Origin: CAVQWT01 sp963810815
GTDB lineage: Bacteria; Pseudomonadota; Gammaproteobacteria; Burkholderiales; Casimicrobiaceae
DNA length: 64,000 nt
Assembly (NCBI GenBank): GCA_963810815.1
Contig: CAWEPB010000007.1
Span: forward strand, 124,001-188,000
Reading direction: 5' to 3'
The stretch's first letter is position 1. The number at the start of each line of letters is the position of its first letter. Below the pieces are notes generated by a model. The model saw only the letters and a program-made list of their open reading frames with translations. It ran no database searches and had not been told where the DNA came from. Shown here piece by piece: positions 29,433-38,122 of the stretch. The position numbers and the translations under genes were made by a program.

Positions 29433-30197
29433 ATGCGCTTCGCGTCGATCGGCAGCGGCAGCGAAGGGAACGGCCTCGTCGTCGAGGCCGGCGCCACCCG
29501 TGTCATGATCGACTGCGGGTTCGGCCTGCGCGACACCGCGGCGCGGCTCGCGCGCCTCGGGCTCGAGCCGACGTCGCTCGACGCGATCCTCGTCACCCAC
29601 GAGCATTCCGACCACATCGGCGGCGTCGCCGCGTTCGCCGGCCGTCACGGCATCGACGTCTGGGCGACGTTCGGCACGCTCTCCAACGCCAACGGGCGCC
29701 TCGACGCGATGGAGCGGGTCTACGGCTTCGACAGCCACGATGCGTTCGCGATCGGCGACCTTGCGATCACGCCGGTGCCGGTGCCGCACGACGCGCGGGA
29801 GCCGGTGCAGTTCGTCCTGTCCGATGGCGCCTGGCGGCTGGGCGTGCTCACCGACGTCGGCACGCCGACGCCGCACGTCGAGGCGGCGCTGTCGGGCTGC
29901 GACGCACTGGTCCTCGAGTGCAACCACGATCTCGAACTGCTGGCGGCGTCGGACTATCCGCCGGCGCTCAAGGCCCGCATCGCCGGCCGCTTCGGTCACC
30001 TGTGCAACGACGACGCCGCGGCGCTGCTGTCGCGGCTCGACACTTCGCGGCTGCGGCACATCGTCGCCGCGCACCTCTCGCAGCACAACAACACCCCTCA
30101 GAAGGCCCGCGCCGCGCTCGCCGGCGCGCTCGGCTGCGCCGGGGACTGGATCGGCCTCGCCGACCAGGCCACCGGCTTCGACTGGCGCGAGCTCTAG
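29433..30197 (+). CDS. MBL-fold metallohydrolase (YycJ/VicX-like)
   Basis: A 254-residue metallo-beta-lactamase fold protein. The metal site shows THEHSDHIGG (His56, His58, Asp60, His61), a following VPHDAREP histidine and Asp in TDVG. The opening FASIGSGSEGNGLVVE is typical of the YycJ/WalJ-like branch, which has exonuclease or phosphodiesterase activity linked to DNA repair in Firmicutes. In proteobacteria the role is open. It sits between bamC and purC, where betaproteobacteria usually keep this gene. Confidence 0.82.
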   Translation: MRFASIGSGSEGNGLVVEAGATRVMIDCGFGLRDTAARLARLGLEPTSLDAILVTHEHSDHIGGVAAFAGRHGIDVWATFGTLSNANGRLDAMERVYGFDSHDAFAIGDLAITPVPVPHDAREPVQFVLSDGAWRLGVLTDVGTPTPHVEAALSGCDALVLECNHDLELLAASDYPPALKARIAGRFGHLCNDDAAALLSRLDTSRLRHIVAAHLSQHNNTPQKARAALAGALGCAGDWIGLADQATGFDWREL

Positions 30198-30212
30198 ACC
30201 CCGGGACCCCTC

Positions 30213-30935
30213 ATGGAAAAGCGCCAGGAACTCTATCGCGGCAAGGCCAAGACCGTGTACGCCACCGACGACCCGCAGCGGCTCGTGATGCACTACCGCG
30301 ACGACGTGTCGGCGTTCGACGGCGCCAAGCTCGCCAAGCTCGACCTCAAGGGCGAGACCAACAACCGCATCAACGCCTACGTGATGGAGAAGCTCGCCGC
30401 CGCCGGCGTGCCGACGCATTTCGTGCGCCTGCTGAACGAGCGCGAATCGCTGGTGAAGGCGATGAAGATGATCCCGGTCGAGTGCGTCGTCCGCAACGTC
30501 TGCGCCGGCTCGATGGCCAAGCGCTTCGGCGTCGCCGAGGGCCTGCGGCTGCCGCAACCGGTGTTCGAGTTCTTCTACAAGAGCGACGCGCTGCACGACC
30601 CGATGTGCAACGAAGACCACATCCGCGCGCTGGGGTGGGCGAACGACCGCGAGATCGCCGAGATGAAGGCGCTGACGCACAAGGTCAACGCGGTGCTGAA
30701 GCCGCTGTTCGCCGCCGCCGGCATCGACCTCGTCGACTACAAGCTCGAGTTCGGCCATCCGCTCGACGACCCCAACGGCCCGCTGGTGCTCGGCGACGAG
30801 TTCACGCCCGACGGCTGCCGGCTGTGGGACGCGGCGACCGGCGACAAGATGGACAAGGACCGCTTCCGCCGCGATCTGGGCAGCGTGATCGACCACTACC
30901 GCGAAGTCGGCCGCCGGATCGGCGCACCGCTGTAG
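30213..30935 (+). CDS. purC: Phosphoribosylaminoimidazole-succinocarboxamide synthase
   Basis: A 240-residue SAICAR synthetase that couples CAIR to aspartate with ATP in purine synthesis. The N-terminal LYRGKAKTVY glycine/lysine loop, the FDGAKLAKLDLKGE region, VVRNVCAGSMAKRFG and DYKLEFGH are all diagnostic. The length equals that of the compact bacterial type. The start is 15 bases after the MBL gene, so the dapA-bamC-MBL-purC unit could be transcribed together. Confidence 0.95.
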   Translation: MEKRQELYRGKAKTVYATDDPQRLVMHYRDDVSAFDGAKLAKLDLKGETNNRINAYVMEKLAAAGVPTHFVRLLNERESLVKAMKMIPVECVVRNVCAGSMAKRFGVAEGLRLPQPVFEFFYKSDALHDPMCNEDHIRALGWANDREIAEMKALTHKVNAVLKPLFAAAGIDLVDYKLEFGHPLDDPNGPLVLGDEFTPDGCRLWDAATGDKMDKDRFRRDLGSVIDHYREVGRRIGAPL

Positions 30936-31031
30936 CCGCCGCCGTCGAGGCGCGGGTCGGGCACGCGGCCGGCCCGCCGGTCCGGGCCGCGGCAGCGCGC
31001 CGCCCGGACGCCGCCGCATGGCGGCGATCCT

Positions 31032-31571
31032 CTACAGCCCGAGCACCGTCGCCGTGAGCCCCGGTTCGCCGGTGCCCCAGATTTCCTCGAACCGCGTGAT
31101 CAGCGGCTTCGCACCCAGCGGTTCCTCGACGCCCAGCGCCGCGCGCGGATGGTCGATGTGGAAGCGGTGCAGGTAATGGCGCCCGTCGACGATCAGCAGC
31201 GGGTCCATCGCCGACCGCGCCTCGGCGCCGGTGCGACGGATGGTGACCCCGTGGCTGTAGCGCCGCAGCAGCGCGACGATCCGCGCGCCCGACGCCTCGA
31301 TCCAGCGGGTCTCGTGGACGATGATGTCGAGCTTCGCGTCGTTCCGCGCGCGCAGGAACGCGGCCAGCGCTTCGGTGCGGGCCGGGGAGTTCCAGCCGGT
31401 CTGGCCGAGGTCGACGTCGAACACGCGGATCGATGCGCGCGCATAGCCGACCAGTTCGTCGATCGCCGCGACCTGCGCGGCGAGCGAGGTCAGCGTCTCG
31501 TGCCGCGGCACGGGCGCGGCGGGTGTCGCCGGTGCGGGGGAATCAGGCGGAAGCGGGGTGGAGCCAGCCAT
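31032..31571 (-). CDS. DUF7931-like protein
   Basis: A 179-residue protein. After a Pro/Ala-rich first 25 residues, the body (about 40-179) has strands IRVFDVDLGQTGWNSPART, IIVHETRWIEASGARIVALLRRY and LLIVDGRHYLHRFHIDHPRA. This pattern matches the domain often found alone or behind a GNAT acetyltransferase in betaproteobacteria and now called DUF7931; the fold may be phospholipase-D-like without catalytic motifs. Its start lies inside the 3' end of the cupin oxygenase gene (29-base overlap), so the two are translationally coupled. Confidence 0.55.
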   Translation of the reverse strand: MAGSTPLPPDSPAPATPAAPVPRHETLTSLAAQVAAIDELVGYARASIRVFDVDLGQTGWNSPARTEALAAFLRARNDAKLDIIVHETRWIEASGARIVALLRRYSHGVTIRRTGAEARSAMDPLLIVDGRHYLHRFHIDHPRAALGVEEPLGAKPLITRFEEIWGTGEPGLTATVLGL

Positions 31572-32721
31572 CGCGGTACCAGTCGTGGAGGAGGGCAAGG
31601 GCCTCGGCCGGAATCGCCGCGGCATCGTGCGGCGCCAGCGCGCGCCGGTTGGCGAGGCGCTCCAACTCGGCGCGGCCGCGTCCCGGCCACGCCAGCGTCT
31701 CGCCGTTGACGAACAGGTGCGCATCGTCGAACAGCATCTGCGTGCGCGCGTCCAGCACGGCGCCCCGCGTGGCGATGCGGCGCGCGAACGCAGCCCGAGC
31801 GAGCGGCGGCGCCGGTGGCGTGAAGAACACCGACGGCTTCGGCTCGGACAGCCAGGCGCCGAGGAAGCGCGCGACGTCCTCGTTGCGCCAGCGGATCGCA
31901 GCGAGCAGCGTCGCCATGCGCCGCTGCATCGCGCCGTCGATGCGCGCGGGTTCGGCGGTCGGCTTCAGGTCGGGGTCGGCGTAGCGGCCGGGCAGCTCGA
32001 CGGTGTCGCGCAGGTGGTCGAGGAAAGCCTGCGCGAGCTCGGTCGCCGCCGGCGCGCGAAAGCCGATCGACCAGGTCGTGCAGTCGTCGACGGCGACGCC
32101 GTCGTGCGCGTACTGCGGCGGCAGGTACAGCATGTCGCCGGGGCCGAGCACGGCGTCCGCGGACGGTGCGAACCGCCGCAGGATCTTCACCGGCAGGCCG
32201 GGCTTCAGCGACAGGTCGTCCTGCCGGCCGTACCGCCAGCGGCGCCGGCCGTTCCCCTGCAGCAGGAACACGTCGTAGGAATCGAAGTGCGGACCCACGC
32301 CGCCGCCGGGGGCGGCGTCGCTGACCATCAGGTCGTCGAGCCGCGCCCAGGGCACGAAGGAAAAGCGGCGCAGCAGGCGATCCGCGGCGGGCAGGTGCAG
32401 GTTCACGCCCTGGACCAGCAGCGTCCAGTCGCGCGCCGGCAGCGTCTTCCAGTCGGCACGCCGGAACGGGCCATGCGACAGCGACCAGCGCCCGCCGTCA
32501 CGGACCAGCAGCCGCGATTCGACGTCGTCGCGTTCGGCCAGTGTCCGCAGCTCCGCCCGCGTCGCCAGCCCGGCGAAGCCCGGGATCGCGCCGCGGACCA
32601 GCCGCGGCTCCTTGTGCCAGTGGCGGCGGAGGAACGACGCCGGTGCCAGGCCGCCCAGCAGCGTGCGCAGCGACGGGGATGGCGGGGCGTCCGGCCGACC
32701 CCCCGCGGTCTTCGCAGTCAT
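31543..32721 (-). CDS. JmjC/cupin ribosomal oxygenase, RoxA (YcfD) family
   Basis: A 392-residue Fe(II)/2-oxoglutarate oxygenase. YcfD/RoxA hydroxylates an arginine of ribosomal protein uL16. The iron ligands are visible as HFD in GPHFDSYDVFLLQG and a distal His in PPQYAHDGVAVD. The N-terminal FLRRHWHKEPRLVRGAIPG segment and a C-terminal winged-helix dimerisation part are both typical. Alternative substrates within this family cannot be excluded. Transcription runs away from slyD, with 158 bases between the two starts. Confidence 0.82.
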   Translation of the reverse strand: MTAKTAGGRPDAPPSPSLRTLLGGLAPASFLRRHWHKEPRLVRGAIPGFAGLATRAELRTLAERDDVESRLLVRDGGRWSLSHGPFRRADWKTLPARDWTLLVQGVNLHLPAADRLLRRFSFVPWARLDDLMVSDAAPGGGVGPHFDSYDVFLLQGNGRRRWRYGRQDDLSLKPGLPVKILRRFAPSADAVLGPGDMLYLPPQYAHDGVAVDDCTTWSIGFRAPAATELAQAFLDHLRDTVELPGRYADPDLKPTAEPARIDGAMQRRMATLLAAIRWRNEDVARFLGAWLSEPKPSVFFTPPAPPLARAAFARRIATRGAVLDARTQMLFDDAHLFVNGETLAWPGRGRAELERLANRRALAPHDAAAIPAEALALLHDWYRDGWLHPASA

Positions 32722-32879
32722 GCCGGAATTATACGGCGCAGGTGCGCTAGAATCGGCGCCGTCGTCTCCGGGGTCGATCGCGGTGACGGGCGGCTTTCGC
32801 CGCCGCGCCTTCCCACCTTCCTCCGACCTCCCTCCCCACTCCCAGCCATCGGCCGTCGCACGCGAGGGTCGCCCCCACC

Positions 32880-33365
32880 ATGAACATTTTTGCCAACACC
32901 GTCGTCACGCTGACGTTCGACCTGTTCGAGGCCGACGGCACGCTCCTCGAATCCGCATCCGAGCCGATCACCTACCTGCACGGCGGCTACTCGGGCATGC
33001 TGCCCAAGCTCGAGGAAGCGCTCAACCACAAGCAGGCCGGCGACGCGGTCTCGGTGAGCCTGGAGCCCGCCGACGCGTTCGGCGATTACGACGCCGAACT
33101 GGTCAAGATCGAGTCCGCCGACCGCTTCCCCGCCGAGATCGAAGTCGGGATGCAGTTCGAGGCGCACGCGGGCGCGGACGAGGGCGGTCCCGGCAGCGTC
33201 TTCACCGTCACCGACATCGCCGACGGCAAGGTCGTGCTCGACGGCAACCATCCCTGGGCCGGCAAGTCGCTGCGCTTCGACTGCAGGATCGTCGAAGTGC
33301 GGCCGGCCACCGCCGAGGAGATCGAGCACGGCCACGTGCACGGGCACGGCGGCCATCACCACTGA
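32880..33365 (+). CDS. slyD: FKBP-type peptidyl-prolyl isomerase SlyD
   Basis: A 161-residue cytoplasmic isomerase and metallochaperone. The FKBP core is interrupted by an IF (insert-in-flap) chaperone domain at about residues 70-120. The C-terminal tail after residue 146 is a histidine-rich metal-binding segment (HGHVHGHGGHHH), used in other bacteria to deliver nickel to hydrogenase. No hydrogenase genes are seen here, so a general metal-buffer or folding role is more likely. The fit to the family is very good. Confidence 0.9.
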   Translation: MNIFANTVVTLTFDLFEADGTLLESASEPITYLHGGYSGMLPKLEEALNHKQAGDAVSVSLEPADAFGDYDAELVKIESADRFPAEIEVGMQFEAHAGADEGGPGSVFTVTDIADGKVVLDGNHPWAGKSLRFDCRIVEVRPATAEEIEHGHVHGHGGHHH

Positions 33366-33482
33366 AGCCGGCCGGCCCCGGACCGGGTGCCGCCGCACAC
33401 AGGGGTCGCGATGGCCGGACCGGTGCGGGCGTGCCGCACCGGACCGCACAGCCTGCACTCCGTCGTTACGGCGCCGCGTCGA

Positions 33483-36320
33483 CTAGGCCGCGCCGTCGGC
33501 GCGCGCGAGGCGCTTGAGTTCGTACAGCGCGTCGAGCGCGGCGCGCGGCGTCAGCGCGTCCGGATCGAGGGCGTCCAGCGCGGTGCGCAGCGCCGCGTCG
33601 TCGGAGCCGGTCGCCGCCGCCACCACCGCGGATCGGTCGCCCGATTCGACGCCCGAGCCCGAGGCGAAGAGGTCGTGCTGCGGTGATCCGCCGGCGTTGA
33701 ACTTGTCCAGCCGTGCCAGATAGCCGCGCGCGCGACGGATGGTCTCGGCCGGCACGCCGGCGAGCTTCGCCACCTGCACGCCGTAGCTGCGGCTCGCCGG
33801 CCCGTCCGCCACCGCGTGCATGAACACGATGCCGTCGCCGTGCTCGACCGCGTCGAAGTGGACGTTGGCGCAGCCCTCGATCTCGGCCGGCAGCGCGGTC
33901 AGCTCGAAGTAGTGCGTGGCGAACAGCGCCAGGCAGCGGTTCTTCTCGGCCAGGTGGTGCGCGATCGCCCACGCCAGCGCCAGCCCGTCGTAGGTCGACG
34001 TCCCGCGGCCGATCTCGTCGATCAGCACCAGGCTCTGCGCCGTCGCGCGGTGCAGGATCGCGGCCGCCTCGGTCATCTCCACCATGAACGTCGAGCGGCC
34101 GCCGGCGAGGTCGTCGGCGGCACCGATGCGGGTGTGGATGCCGTCGAGCGGGCCGATCTCCGCCGCCGCCGCGGGGACGAACGACCCGCAGTGCGCGAGC
34201 AGCGCGATGACCGCGGCCTGTCGCATGTACGTCGACTTGCCGCCCATGTTGGGGCCGGTGATCACCAGCAGCCGGCGCGAGGGTTCGAGGACGAGGTCGT
34301 TGGCGATGAACGTGTCGACCTGCCGCTCGACCACCGGGTGGCGGCCCGCGCGGATCGACAGCCCGGGCGCCGCACGAAAGACCGGTCGCGCGAGCCCCAG
34401 CGTGTCGGCGCGCTCGGCGAACGTCGCCAGCACGTCGAGGGTTGCCAGCGCCGCGGCGACCCGCTGCAGTGGCTCGATCGCCGGGCCGAGGTCCGCAAGC
34501 AGTCGCTCGAACAGCAGCTTCTCGCGGGCGAGCGCGCGCTCCTGCGCCGACAGCGCCTTGTCCTCGAACGCCTTGAGCTCCGGGGTGAGGTAGCGCTCGG
34601 CGTTCTTCAGCGTCTGCCGCCGGCGGTAGTCGGCGGGCACCTTGTCGGTGTTGGCGTGCGTGACTTCGATGTAGAAGCCGTGCACCTTGTTGAACTCCAC
34701 CTTGAGGTTGGCGATGCCGGTGCGCTCGCGCTCGCGCCGCTCGAGGTCGAGCAGGAAACTGCCGCAATCGCGGTCGATCGCGCGCAGCTCGTCGAGGCCG
34801 GCGTCGAAGCCGTCGGCGATGACGCCGCCGTCGCGGACCTGCCCTGACGGCTCCGGCGCGATCGCGCGCGCGAGCAGGGCGTGCCACGCGGGATCGAGCG
34901 CGAGATCGGCGGCCGTGCCCGCCAGCAGCGGGACCGCCGGCGGCGCGGCGGAGGGGAGGGGGCGGAGGACGCGCTGGCAGCGGAAGACGCAAAGGTAACG
35001 GACGATGCGGTGGCGGGGCCGCGGGCCGCGTGCGGCGCGACCGCGCCGAGCGCCGCGATCAGCGCCGGCAATGCGGCCAGCGTCTCGCGCAGCGCGGCGA
35101 GGTCGCGCGGCCGCGCCGACAGCAGCGCGACCCGCCCCGCGATGCGGCCGACGTCGGCGGTGCGGCCGAGTGCGTCGACCAGCGCTCGTCGCGCGCCCGC
35201 GTCGGCTTGCAGCGCGGCGACGGCGTCGTGCCGGGCCGCGGCGGCGGCCTGCGCGCGCAACGGCTGCGTCAGCCACTGCCGCAGCAGCCGGCTGCCCGCC
35301 GCGGTGGCGCAGGCGTCGAACAGCGACAGCAGCGTCGGCGCCGGCTCGCCGGACAGCGTGGCGACGATCTCGAGATTGCGCCGCGTCGCCGCGTCGAGCG
35401 CCAGGAACTCGCCGTGGCGCAGGACGGCGAGCGCCCGCACGTGCGCCAGCGTCGCCTGCTGCGTCGACTGGGCGTACGCGAACAACGCGCCGGCGGCGCC
35501 GACCGCGGCCTCGGCTTCGTCGATGCCGAACGCGGCCAGGTTCCGGGTGCCGAAATGCCGCGTCAGCGCGCGCGTGGCCGCCGCGGCGTCGAACTGCCAC
35601 GGCGGCAGCGCGCGCACCGGCGCCGCGCCACGCAGCGTGGGCGCCGGCGTGCCGTCGGGCGACGAGCAACTCGGCGAGATCGAGCCGGTCGAGGAAGGCG
35701 GCAGCGTCGGCGGCCGGCACCTCGGCCAGCGTGAATTCGCCGGACGCGAGGTTGAGCCAGGCGATGCCGGTGCGGTGGCGGCCCGGCGCGACGGCCGCGA
35801 GCAGCGCGTCGCGCCGCGCGTCGAGCAGATTCGCATCGGTGACCGTGCCCGGCGTGACGATGCGCGCGACCTTGCGCTCGACCGGGCCCTTGCTGGTCGC
35901 GGGATCGCCGAACTGCTCGACGATGACCACCGACTCGCCGGTCTTCATCAGCCGCGCGAGGTGCTGCTCGATGGCGTGGAAAGGCACGCCGGCCATCGGG
36001 ATCGGCGCGCCGGCCGACTGGCCGCGCGCGGTCAGCGTGATGTCGAGCAGCCGCGCGGCACGCTTGGCGTCGTCGTAGAAGAGTTCGTAGAAGTCGCCCA
36101 TCCGGTAGAACACCAGCTTGTCCGGGTGCTCCGCCTTGACGCGCAGGTACTGCTGCATCATCGGCGTATGGGCCGACAGCGGCGCCGCGGGCGCGGCAGC
36201 GGCAGCGGCAGAGGTGGCGGGGGCGGTCGGCGCCCCGACGGTCGGCACGGGGCCCGCGGTCGCGGCTGACCTGGGGGCGGAAGGGGGCGTGCCGTCTGGG
36301 GCACCGGCGGACGGCGACAT
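33483..36320 (-). CDS. mutS: DNA mismatch repair protein MutS, with two compensating apparent frameshifts
   Basis: The N-terminal mismatch-binding domain is intact (HTPMMQQYL, the mismatch-contact segment YRMGDFYELFYDDA, then PGTVTDANLLD), as is the C-terminal ATPase (Walker A GPNMGGKST, then DEIGRGTSTYDG and the SYGVQVAKLAG helix). Between about 35660 and 34950 the MutS-like reading (PWQFD, AAGALFAYAQSTQ, LDAATRRNLE, LLRQWLTQPLR) is in another frame. Translating straight through would replace some 235 residues of the connector and lever domains with Arg/Ala-rich sequence. Either two indels in the assembly or a damaged gene explains this. The N terminus carries a roughly 45-residue Ala/Pro extension. 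It is divergent from hutH. Confidence 0.9.
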   Translation of the reverse strand: MSPSAGAPDGTPPSAPRSAATAGPVPTVGAPTAPATSAAAAAAPAAPLSAHTPMMQQYLRVKAEHPDKLVFYRMGDFYELFYDDAKRAARLLDITLTARGQSAGAPIPMAGVPFHAIEQHLARLMKTGESVVIVEQFGDPATSKGPVERKVARIVTPGTVTDANLLDARRDALLAAVAPGRHRTGIAWLNLASGEFTLAEVPAADAAAFLDRLDLAELLVARRHAGAHAAWRGAGARAAAVAVRRRGGHARADAAFRHPEPGRVRHRRSRGRGRRRRRVVRVRPVDAAGDAGARAGARRPAPRRVPGARRGDAAQSRDRRHAVRRAGADAAVAVRRLRHRGGQPAAAAVADAAVARAGRRRGPARRRRRAASRRGRATSAGRRTRPHRRRRPHRGAGRAAVGAAARPRRAARDAGRIAGADRGARRGRAARGPRPRHRIVRYLCVFRCQRVLRPLPSAAPPAVPLLAGTAADLALDPAWHALLARAIAPEPSGQVRDGGVIADGFDAGLDELRAIDRDCGSFLLDLERRERERTGIANLKVEFNKVHGFYIEVTHANTDKVPADYRRRQTLKNAERYLTPELKAFEDKALSAQERALAREKLLFERLLADLGPAIEPLQRVAAALATLDVLATFAERADTLGLARPVFRAAPGLSIRAGRHPVVERQVDTFIANDLVLEPSRRLLVITGPNMGGKSTYMRQAAVIALLAHCGSFVPAAAAEIGPLDGIHTRIGAADDLAGGRSTFMVEMTEAAAILHRATAQSLVLIDEIGRGTSTYDGLALAWAIAHHLAEKNRCLALFATHYFELTALPAEIEGCANVHFDAVEHGDGIVFMHAVADGPASRSYGVQVAKLAGVPAETIRRARGYLARLDKFNAGGSPQHDLFASGSGVESGDRSAVVAAATGSDDAALRTALDALDPDALTPRAALDALYELKRLARADGAA

Positions 36321-36482
36321 CGGGCCGATTATAGCGGCGATCGTCGGGGTCGCCGCCTGCGCCCGGCTGCCCGCCGACGCGGGAACTGCGGCACAATCCC
36401 GCATCCACCATCCGGCGTACGCGGGTCGCCCGGCACCGACGGCGCCCGGCGCACCCGGCCTCGCGTCACCGATCCTGCCGCC

Positions 36483-38024
36483 ATGACCACCGAACCCCTC
36501 ATCCTCGTTCCCGGGCGCCTCCCGCTGGCCGACCTGCGCGCGCTGTGGACCGCGCCGCGCCGGCTTGCCGTCGACCCTTCCGCGAAGCCCGCCGTCGACG
36601 CCGCCGCCGCCGCCATCGCGCGCGTGCTCGCCTCGGGGCGCACCGTCTACGGCGTCAACACCGGGTTCGGCCTGCTGGCGCGGACCCGCATCGACAGCGC
36701 ACGGCTGGCCGAGCTGCAACGTGCGCTGCTGCTGTCGCACAGTGCGGGCACCGGGCCGCTGCTCGACGACGCGATCGTCCGGCTGATCCTGGCGCTCAAG
36801 GTCGCGTCGCTGGCGCGCGGCTTTTCCGGCGTGCGCTGGCAGGTGATCGAGGCGCTGGTCGCGCTGGCGAACGCGGGGGTGATGCCCTGCGTGCCGGCGC
36901 AGGGCTCGGTCGGCGCGTCCGGCGACCTCGCGCCGCTCGCGCACCTGTCCGCCGTGCTGATCGGCGAGGGCGAGGTGCGCGTCGGCGGCATGGTCCGATC
37001 GGCGGCGGAGGGCCTCGCGCACGCCGGACTCGCGCCGCTGGTGCTGGCGCCGAAGGAAGGGCTCGCGCTGATCAACGGCACGCAGGTGTCGACGGCGATC
37101 GCGCTGGCGGGCCTGTTCGCCGCCGAGCGCGTCGCCGCCGCGGCGTTCGTCGCGGGCGCGCTCGCGGTCGACGCCTGCCTCGGCAGCGACACGCCGTTCG
37201 ACGCGCGGATCCACGACGTGCGAGGCCATGCCGCACAGGCCGACGCGGCGGCGGTCTACCGGGGGCTCCTCGTGGGCAGCGGCATCCGCGATTCGCACAA
37301 GGACTGCCCGCGGGTGCAGGACCCGTACAGCCTGCGCTGCCAGCCGCAGGTGATGGGCGCCTGCCTCGCGGCGATGCGCGACGCCGGCCGGACGCTGCTG
37401 GTCGAGGCGAACGCGGTGTCCGACAATCCGCTCGTCTACGTCGGACGGGACGGCGCCGACGACGAGGTGCTGTCCGGCGGCAACTTCCACGCCGAGCCGG
37501 TCGCGCTGGCCGCCGATCACCTGGCGCTCGCGATCGCCGAGATCGGCGCGCTGTCGGAGCGGCGCATCGCGCTGATGATGGATGCGAATCTCTCCGGGCT
37601 GCCGCCGTTCCTGGTCCGGGACGGCGGCGTCAATTCGGGGTTCATGATCGCCCAGGTGACGGCGGCGGCGCTGGTCGCCGAGAACCGGGCGCTGGCGACG
37701 CCGCGCAGCGTCGACTCGCTGCCGACGTCGGCCAACCAGGAAGACCACGTCAGCATGGCGACCAACGCGGCGCTGCGCCTGCTGCCGATGGCGGGGCACA
37801 CGGCGGCGATCGTCGCCGTCGAGCTGCTCGCCGCCGCGCAGGGGGTCGAGCTGCGCGCGCCGCTGACGACATCGCCGCGTCTCGCCGCTGCGCTGGCCGC
37901 GGTGCGGACCCAGGCGGCGTTCTGGGACCGCGATCGCGCGTTCGCGCCGGATCTCGCGCGGATGCGCGCACGGGTCGAGGCCGGCGACTTCCTCGACTTC
38001 GTCCCGGCCGCGGCGACGGCCTGA
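36483..38024 (+). CDS. hutH: Histidine ammonia-lyase
   Basis: A 513-residue enzyme that deaminates L-histidine to urocanate. The Ala145-Ser146-Gly147 triad in GSVGASGDLAPLAHL forms the MIO cofactor, the YGVNTGFG segment contributes the catalytic tyrosine, and QDPYSLRCQPQV and TSANQEDHVSMA complete the active site. Length and motifs match bacterial HutH rather than phenylalanine or tyrosine lyases. Urocanate hydratase follows after 98 bases. HutI, HutG/HutF and the HutC regulator are outside the window. Confidence 0.95.
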   Translation: MTTEPLILVPGRLPLADLRALWTAPRRLAVDPSAKPAVDAAAAAIARVLASGRTVYGVNTGFGLLARTRIDSARLAELQRALLLSHSAGTGPLLDDAIVRLILALKVASLARGFSGVRWQVIEALVALANAGVMPCVPAQGSVGASGDLAPLAHLSAVLIGEGEVRVGGMVRSAAEGLAHAGLAPLVLAPKEGLALINGTQVSTAIALAGLFAAERVAAAAFVAGALAVDACLGSDTPFDARIHDVRGHAAQADAAAVYRGLLVGSGIRDSHKDCPRVQDPYSLRCQPQVMGACLAAMRDAGRTLLVEANAVSDNPLVYVGRDGADDEVLSGGNFHAEPVALAADHLALAIAEIGALSERRIALMMDANLSGLPPFLVRDGGVNSGFMIAQVTAAALVAENRALATPRSVDSLPTSANQEDHVSMATNAALRLLPMAGHTAAIVAVELLAAAQGVELRAPLTTSPRLAAALAAVRTQAAFWDRDRAFAPDLARMRARVEAGDFLDFVPAAATA

Positions 38025-38122
38025 CCGCGGCTCGCTTGACCCCGCGGGAACGCGACCCGCAGAATCCCGCGAATCGCGCGGCCGGGTCCGCCGCCGCGCA
38101 GACGACCTCCGGAGCCTCCCCC

